Below, piece after piece: positions 21,102 through 25,411 of a stretch of 25,411 bases of DNA; within the stretch, counting starts at the first letter, position 1; each line of letters starts with the position of its first letter. Under the pieces are notes generated by a model. That model ran no database searches, was not told where the DNA came from, and saw only the letters and a program-made list of their open reading frames with translations. The position numbers were made by a program, and so were the translations under genes. The DNA comes from a virus. Location: the IMG/VR virus record IMGVR_UViG_3300026521_000474, positions 1 to 25,411 of that record; one strand, written 5' to 3'.

Positions 21102-21455
21102 TTAACCTGGAGCTGTTAGAATAAAACTCTCTTTTATTCTTTGAGAATAATAATTTATTTTTATATCTATATCTACTTTTATATCTAAATCTCTAAATAA
21201 ACACTCATTTAACTCTTTTACTTTTATAACCCATTCTTCAAACAACATCCAGCGAAACCCACCAGCACTAAATCGAATACTTCTCATAGCCCTTTTAAGA
21301 GAAGATCTATCTATATTATTTGCATCACTTGCATATCGTATTGAGTGATACTTTTCTATGAACTTATTTGTTTTTTTGCATATCTGAACTACTCTTTTAT
21401 TGTACTTTTGCAGACTTCTATTCCGTCTATCTTTAGCTGACATTGGTTTTTTCAT
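21102..21455 (-). CDS. NUMOD1-type DNA-binding protein (stand-alone)
   Basis: The protein has 117 aa. Residues about 22-70 match the NUMOD1/IENR1-like pattern: VVQICKKTNKFIEKYHSIRY, then ASDANNIDRSSLKRAMRSI and AGGFRW. NUMOD1 is a sequence-specific DNA-binding module of HNH and GIY-YIG homing endonucleases. The C-terminal ~45 residues have no H-N-H or GIY-YIG motif, so it is either a nuclease remnant or a free DNA-binding protein. It sits between TerL (adjacent) and the duplicated segment. A basic N-terminus (KDRRNRSLQKYNKR) fits DNA contact. Confidence 0.75.
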   Translation of the reverse strand: MKKPMSAKDRRNRSLQKYNKRVVQICKKTNKFIEKYHSIRYASDANNIDRSSLKRAMRSIRFSAGGFRWMLFEEWVIKVKELNECLFRDLDIKVDIDIKINYYSQRIKESFILTAPG

Positions 21456-23066
21456 CTAAAACATCCCTAAGCTAAATGTTTCTTTTTTAGAAAAGCAAAG
21501 TAAAACTGCATCTGCTTTATTTGGTGAGCTAATACCTCTTTTTCGCATTGCATCTTTTGATTCTATAGCTATTTTCCCACTAGATTTAAAATCTATTCGC
21601 GGAGATGTAAGCTCTTCAATTAATTTAGTATCATCTGGAATACTTATAAGTTCATCTTCATCATAAGAATTTATACCTTTTACTTGCTCGTATGTTTTTC
21701 TAAATCTTTGTCTAGCACCCCACCAAAGCTCTGCTCTTTTATTTAAAAGCATATCTTGATTATCATAATCTGTATTATCGAACTGTCCTTTGCTAGGTGC
21801 TTCACTTACTTTTACACCAACTATTGTTGGCTTATAAACTTTTTCATTTGCTAATAAAGAATTAAACTCACCTCTTGCACCAGCTCCTACACCTATCGCA
21901 TCAAAATTTATATACTCAATATTATTGAGCTTACAGTAGTTAAATACTTTTCTTGTATTGACTGTAGTATCACCTTGAGTTTCGTCATAATCCCATTCTT
22001 TAATATCTACAATACTTATACCTTGAAGTAAAGCTATAGCATTTGCATCAGCACCATCATCTGCTACATCGTAGCCAAGCGTTTTAACACCTCTTGCATT
22101 TGGTTTAAAGTTGATAGCTGCACTTACCCACTCAAATGGTATACATACATTTTTATCACTTGCTTTATAATTGATGTCAATCTCTTGAGCTACTATTACT
22201 GGGTCTAATTTTTCGCATTGTTCCTTATACCATTCATCATCTTTTCTAGGATCATCAGTCCACCTAAATGTCATAACCCTAGCACCCTTTTTACTTCTTT
22301 TTTTATAAAAATAATTCTGCCCTTTCGATGAACTTATCTCTATTCTTATATTTGTGTTTTGTGATAGTGCTGCATCTGTAGACTCTGGATTTTCTAATGA
22401 AGCTGCTTCATCTACAAAATACATAAGCTTTCTACCACCCCGACCTATCTCTTCACCAGCTTCACCAGTGATACTAGCTCCATCTTTACCATTTAAACAC
22501 TTCATTCTATTTATATCTTTTATTGGTGAAAATTGTCTTGTTAAACCTTTTTCATCAGTAAAAATTGGATAAAAGAAGCTAGGTAATGCTTTTATAAAAT
22601 ATCTTATTTTTTCGAATATACTATCCATATCACCAAGAGTATCAACCAAACTAGCTTTACGACTTCCCCAGCCAATAGAACTACCACTTACAAACAAAAA
22701 AGCCCATGAACTAAATGCTACACTTACCCATGTAATACCTGCATCTCGTGTTTTTTCTACCATTCCGTCTTTATTTAATATCAAACTTTCATATAACCAA
22801 TTTACATATTCTTTTTGCTTATCAAAAAGTACAAAAGGCATATGCGGAGTTTTTGTTTTATCAAAAGCATTTCGTGGATCATAAGTCATACCCCAATCTT
22901 GAATAAAATCAATAGGATTAGTAGAATAATGTTTTAGATATTGTTGCAATAAATTTTTATTTGATTGTAATTTTTTGAGTATAAAGATTCTATGATTTAT
23001 AATTAGTTTATAGTTAGGTGAAAGGAAACTAAAATTTTCAAGATGATGTTGCTGGTAATTTGTCAT
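21456..23066 (-). CDS. Terminase large subunit
   Basis: The protein has 536 aa. Walker A-like VEKTRDAGITWVS (103-115), Walker B LMYFVDEAASL (214-224) and coupling-type residues (SSSKGQN, 245-251) form the packaging ATPase. The C-terminal RNase H-like nuclease shows GYDVADDGADANAIAL (Asp333), YINFDAIGVG (Asp389) and SPNKADAVLLC (Asp519) as metal ligands. It translocates DNA through the portal and cuts the concatemer. ATG 23066 has GAGGAG 8 bases upstream. It lies downstream of TerS but separated from it by a recombinase and micro-ORFs, which is unusual. Confidence 0.95.
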   Translation of the reverse strand: MTNYQQHHLENFSFLSPNYKLIINHRIFILKKLQSNKNLLQQYLKHYSTNPIDFIQDWGMTYDPRNAFDKTKTPHMPFVLFDKQKEYVNWLYESLILNKDGMVEKTRDAGITWVSVAFSSWAFLFVSGSSIGWGSRKASLVDTLGDMDSIFEKIRYFIKALPSFFYPIFTDEKGLTRQFSPIKDINRMKCLNGKDGASITGEAGEEIGRGGRKLMYFVDEAASLENPESTDAALSQNTNIRIEISSSKGQNYFYKKRSKKGARVMTFRWTDDPRKDDEWYKEQCEKLDPVIVAQEIDINYKASDKNVCIPFEWVSAAINFKPNARGVKTLGYDVADDGADANAIALLQGISIVDIKEWDYDETQGDTTVNTRKVFNYCKLNNIEYINFDAIGVGAGARGEFNSLLANEKVYKPTIVGVKVSEAPSKGQFDNTDYDNQDMLLNKRAELWWGARQRFRKTYEQVKGINSYDEDELISIPDDTKLIEELTSPRIDFKSSGKIAIESKDAMRKRGISSPNKADAVLLCFSKKETFSLGMF

Positions 23067-23137
23067 AGATGTACTCCTCTCAAAAAATTATGAAAGAAGT
23101 ATATCTTTATGCAATGTACTTAGTGTAGTGTAATAAT

Positions 23138-23713
23138 TTATGTTTTATTATATTCTTTTATATATTTGTATATAGTAGCTTTAGATATATTATATTTACT
23201 CATGATCTCTTTTATTGACACTCCATCTGATCTCAGTTTTACTATATCTTTTATATCTTCATTAGATACTTTTTGCTTCACTCCAAATTTCACACCTTTC
23301 TTCAAAGCATTAGCTATACCTTCAAGTTGTCTCTCTTTTCGTATATCTGTTTCAAACTCTGCAAATGAACCTAAAATATTTAACATTAGCTTACTCATAC
23401 TATCATCACTACCATCTGCTGAAATATTTATATTTTGTTCTAATGCTCTAAATCCAACCCCTTTATTTTGAAGAGATTTAATAGTATCATTCATATCTTG
23501 TATAGATCTAGCAAATCTATCAAGTCTATTGACTATAAAAATATCTCCATCTCTTACAAACTCCAAAGCATTGTTAAGCTCATCTCTATTTTTTAAAGTA
23601 GTTCCAGATCTCTTTTCAGTAAATATCTTAGTACATCCAGCTTCTTTTAAAGCTGTTATTTGTGAATCTAAATTTTGGTGAGTAGTTGATACTCTTGCAT
23701 AACCTACTAACAT
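23138..23713 (-). CDS. Small serine recombinase (resolvase/invertase family)
   Basis: The 191-aa protein is full length for the family. The catalytic domain has YARVSTTHQN with nucleophile Ser9, and LDRFARS with Arg66 and Arg69. The dimer helix region (ISADGSDDSMSKLMLNILGS) leads to FAEFETDIRKERQ, and the C-terminal HTH spans about 149-187 (VSIKEIMSKYNISKATIYKY). It cleaves and rejoins DNA with a 5' phosphoserine intermediate. Roles could be plasmid multimer resolution, fitting the parA genes, or inversion of a fibre segment (Gin-like). I saw no clear pair of inverted crossover sites in the window. It overlaps the 35-aa gene. Confidence 0.9.
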   Translation of the reverse strand: MLVGYARVSTTHQNLDSQITALKEAGCTKIFTEKRSGTTLKNRDELNNALEFVRDGDIFIVNRLDRFARSIQDMNDTIKSLQNKGVGFRALEQNINISADGSDDSMSKLMLNILGSFAEFETDIRKERQLEGIANALKKGVKFGVKQKVSNEDIKDIVKLRSDGVSIKEIMSKYNISKATIYKYIKEYNKT

Positions 23714-23814
23714 TTTAAATCTTCTATATCTTTTGTTAATTTTCTAATTTTAAGGTCATGTAAAACACCTTGCGCTATAACTAATCCAACCAGTAACATT
23801 TCTAATAAGTCCAT
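23707..23814 (-). CDS. 35-aa hydrophobic peptide overlapping the recombinase
   Basis: ATG 23814 follows AAAGG (7-base spacer) and opens a 35-codon frame ending at TAG 23707-23709, inside the recombinase start. MDLLEMLLVGLVIAQGVL forms one membrane helix and the rest (DLKIRKLTKDIEDLK) is a charged amphipathic helix. Translational coupling with the recombinase is likely. It might be a small membrane regulator; no family recognised. Confidence 0.6.
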   Translation of the reverse strand: MDLLEMLLVGLVIAQGVLHDLKIRKLTKDIEDLKC

Positions 23815-23854
23815 TTTAAGCCTTTATATTATAAAATTTTATTAAAGGTTGGCT

Positions 23855-23924
23855 GGTGGATTACTCCACCAAACCTAAGGTTTCCAAAAGAGTTACAATA
23901 AGAACGGCTATTCTTAGTAACTCT
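23855..23924 (-). other. Three consecutive stem-loops in the micro-ORF region
   Basis: GGTGGA-TTAC-TCCACC (23855-23870), AAACCT-A-AGGTTT (23871-23883) and a long hairpin with AGAGTTAC plus TAAGAA paired to TTCTTA plus GTAACTCT (23889-23924, 14 bp, 2-nt bulge, 6-nt loop). The first spans the stop codon of the 28-aa frame, the last its core. This could be a structured mRNA, a terminator or a recombination (res-like) site upstream of the recombinase. Confidence 0.7.
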
Positions 23925-23947
23925 CTTATCAAACTTATCCACTTCAT
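23861..23947 (-). CDS. 28-aa hydrophobic peptide (toxin- or holin-like)
   Basis: ATG 23947 has GAGGAG 6 bases upstream. The 28-codon frame encodes a basic N-terminus, a hydrophobic core (LLRIAVLIVTLLETLGLV) and a final Glu, so a single membrane helix. An in-frame ATG at 23974 would add nine residues but has a weaker site. Nearly all of the frame lies within a strong stem-loop structure. Very short hydrophobic peptides with structured mRNAs recall type I toxins such as TisB; that is analogy, not homology. Confidence 0.55.
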   Translation of the reverse strand: MKWISLIRELLRIAVLIVTLLETLGLVE

Positions 23948-24067
23948 AGTGAACTCCTCTAATAAATTTGCCATCTGTTTCCAAACGAACAAAAGAATTA
24001 TAGATTAATCTTACTTTAATTTGTCTTAAATTATCTAAGACTATTAAAGAATATACACAAATTACAT

Positions 24068-24148
24068 TTTAAGACACTCTTTAAGACACTATAAAACCTA
24101 CATCCTCAAAAATATACATAATATTATAGTATTTAAGACACTCTTTAA
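24068..24148. repeat. Iteron-like TTTAAGACACTCTTTAA repeats at the terS 3' end
   Basis: TTTAAGACACTCTTTAA occurs at 24068-24084 and 24132-24148 (64 bp apart), with a further TTAAGACACT at 24081-24090 that overlaps the first. The second copy includes the terS stop codon. Related TTGTCTTAAA and CTAAGAC lie at about 24021-24042. The rest of the 200-bp gap to the 28-aa gene holds nothing I can recognise. Confidence 0.75.
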
Positions 24149-24714
24149 CTGCTCATCTCTCGCATATAAGCTCTTGTAGCTTCTACATCATCCAGACTAT
24201 CATAATCAATAGTAAGCTGATTATCTTTAGCCTGTTCTTTTAAAACACCCTCACGCATAATATCTTTAGCACTATTGCTAATTTTTATAGCCTCATTGTT
24301 TATAGCTACCATTTGAGCTATCTCTTCAGCGGACACAGTACCATTTTTAATATTTGTCATAACCTCATTGCTAAATATATTAGCACCTATGAAATTAGCT
24401 TCAACTAATGGCTTTAGTCCATTTGCAGAAATACGATCTATCTCATCATATTTCATAGTTAGATCTACAGACTTACTCATTATCTCTTTAAACTTTTCAG
24501 GATCATATTTATTTTTAATCTCATCAATATGTTGACCTGCATTAGTTAAAACTTCAACAGTAGTTTCTATATCTTTTTTTTCTTGATCTAGTTTTCTTTT
24601 AATTCGTAAAACTGTATCAGCACTACACTTTACATTTTTTGCAATACCTCTAAGACTCAATCCATTATTGAGTTGTCTAATAATCTCTTTTCTTTTATCA
24701 ATATTCAAAGCCAT
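24145..24714 (-). CDS. Terminase small subunit (HTH protein)
   Basis: The 189-aa protein starts at ATG 24714 behind GAGG; a GTG four codons upstream is less likely. The N-terminal HTH (KRKEIIRQLNNGLSLRGIAK, CSADTVLRIKRKL) is typical of the DNA-recognition domain of small terminases. A helical oligomerisation region follows, and a C-terminal tail (about 160-189) that would contact TerL. The protein forms a ring, recognises pac/cos DNA and recruits TerL. It lies upstream of TerL in transcription order. Repeats at its 3' end are candidate binding sites. I cannot exclude another HTH regulator. Confidence 0.7.
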   Translation of the reverse strand: MALNIDKRKEIIRQLNNGLSLRGIAKNVKCSADTVLRIKRKLDQEKKDIETTVEVLTNAGQHIDEIKNKYDPEKFKEIMSKSVDLTMKYDEIDRISANGLKPLVEANFIGANIFSNEVMTNIKNGTVSAEEIAQMVAINNEAIKISNSAKDIMREGVLKEQAKDNQLTIDYDSLDDVEATRAYMREMSS

Positions 24715-24733
24715 TTTATACCTCACTATCTAT

Positions 24734-24766
24734 GTACGATTATTGCTAGTACGATTTTCTTTTCAA
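24734..24766 (-). promoter_or_regulatory. Candidate sigma-70 promoter with direct repeats upstream of terS
   Basis: On the - strand TTGAAA (24766-24761) is separated by 16 bp from AATAAT (24744-24739), 5 of 6 matches for each box. AATCGTAC occurs twice (24756-24749 and 24741-24734), with a 15-bp period that covers the spacer and the end of the -10 box. This arrangement suggests a regulated promoter for the packaging and late genes. Confidence 0.4.
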
Positions 24767-24774
24767 AGATGCAC

Positions 24775-24873
24775 TTAAAAATACCTTTTTTTTATTCTAG
24801 CTATTAAATCATACAATAACTTTAATATTAGACATATAGAAAATATAACAACCGTTAGACCATAAACATACAT
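24775..24873 (-). CDS. 32-aa single-pass membrane peptide
   Basis: The frame from ATG 24873 to TAA 24775-24777 encodes 32 residues: a hydrophobic core (YGLTVVIFSICLILKLLYDL) and a basic C-terminus (ARIKKRYF). It follows the upstream gene by 17 bp. There is no good Shine-Dalgarno, so it may be translated by read-on or not at all. Topology fits a small membrane peptide with its positive end inside. Confidence is modest. Confidence 0.45.
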   Translation of the reverse strand: MYVYGLTVVIFSICLILKLLYDLIARIKKRYF

Positions 24874-24890
24874 TTTTAAACAAAAAAATA

Positions 24891-25411
24891 TTACTTTCTC
24901 TTATCCAAAAATCTTTTCGCTACAGCTCTACTAAGTCCTCTTACATACAATATCTTACTATACTTAAGCATATTTACTTGAGTAGTTTTTAGCTTATTTT
25001 TTTTTAGATATTTATAAACTTTATTTGCTTTATCATTTGCAACTTTATTTCTCTTTTTATCTATTTGTTTACGAAAATCCATATTTGTCTTGATTGCTGA
25101 TTCAGATTGTCTCTTTCTAACTGCTCTCGCATATTCTTCATCATTTAAATACCTTCCATATTCTTCAAAAATTGAGATCTTATCACGAGGGGTATATTTA
25201 GTTTCAGATTTTCCAATGTATTGATAAATTTTCCCACTTTGCCAATATTGAAATACACCTTTTGCCAATTTTCGTATCTTCATGACATCAAGTTTATTGA
25301 CATCTGTTTTCATTTTATCTTGATAATTACATATATCTTCAGTCAAACTATCTACACTATTTATAACCTTATTTTTTGCTATTTCTAACCCTCTTATAAA
25401 TAAAAAGTCAT
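24891..25411 (-). CDS. Hypothetical basic protein, 5' end outside window
   Basis: The frame is open from the right edge (25409) to TAA 24891, at least 172 residues. A TTG at 25346 is a possible start but the frame and the sequence before it (DFLFIRGLEIAKNKVINSVD) look coding, so the gene probably starts beyond the window. The product is Lys-rich and helical, with YWQSGKIYQYIGKSETKY and a basic C-terminal region (FRKQIDKKRNKVANDKANK, SRAVAKRFLDKRK). DNA binding is plausible. No family recognised. Confidence 0.65.
   Translation of the reverse strand, partial: DFLFIRGLEIAKNKVINSVDSLTEDICNYQDKMKTDVNKLDVMKIRKLAKGVFQYWQSGKIYQYIGKSETKYTPRDKISIFEEYGRYLNDEEYARAVRKRQSESAIKTNMDFRKQIDKKRNKVANDKANKVYKYLKKNKLKTTQVNMLKYSKILYVRGLSRAVAKRFLDKRK

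Noticed and set aside
24891-25346. TTG 25346 as definite start
   Set aside because: The frame continues open to the window edge with protein-like sequence, so the gene is probably truncated by the window.

Overview
The window is about 70% A+T. Coding density is high, Shine-Dalgarno sites of the AAGGA/GAGGAG type are frequent, and AGA and ATA codons are heavily used. Together with signal peptides and lipoboxes of Gram-negative type, this suggests a Campylobacterota (epsilonproteobacterial) host such as an Arcobacter- or Sulfurimonas-like organism. The host assignment is inference. The content is clear: this is part of a tailed phage or prophage with a contractile tail (myovirus morphology). 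I see no rRNA, tRNA, CRISPR array, insertion sequence, integrase or endolysin.

Layout. Positions 1-5217 are coded on the + strand. First comes the 3' end of a tail-fibre gene with HxH repeats. It is followed by a tight cassette of five small membrane proteins and lipoproteins (716-2723), a gene of unknown function, a ParA-type ATPase coupled to a ribbon-helix-helix protein (partition-like), a 45-aa protein, and a protein with a zinc knuckle and a possible HTH. From 5200 to the right edge everything is on the - strand, so the two blocks converge.

Read in transcription order (right to left), the - strand block is an almost complete head and tail operon. The order is: an unknown gene cut by the window edge, a small membrane peptide, TerS, two small hydrophobic peptides, a serine recombinase, TerL, a NUMOD1-type protein, a YopX-like protein, the portal, a MuF-like head protein, two small proteins (one a zinc knuckle), a DUF2213 prohead protease with a nested scaffold, a cement-like protein, the major capsid protein, a coiled-coil protein, connector and neck proteins, tail sheath, tail tube, the tail assembly chaperone with a -1 frameshift, tape measure, a Dit-like protein, baseplate plug, hub and spike. 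Two surface genes end the operon: a FISUMP-domain lipoprotein and a small outer-membrane beta-barrel protein. No baseplate wedge genes (gp25/gpJ type) are on this strand. They probably lie with the tail fibre on the + strand, left of the window.

Several coding features are invisible to simple ORF calling: the lambda-type G GGA AAG slippery site making a 172-aa chaperone, a neck protein that seems to start at CTG, an in-frame internal start for the scaffold, and at least five genes of 28-45 codons. The main novelty candidates are the + strand membrane/lipoprotein cassette next to the partition genes (a possible phage-plasmid), the lipoprotein and beta-barrel pair fused to the late operon, a 69-bp duplication flanking the YopX gene, and the structured region with repeats and micro-peptides between terS and the recombinase.
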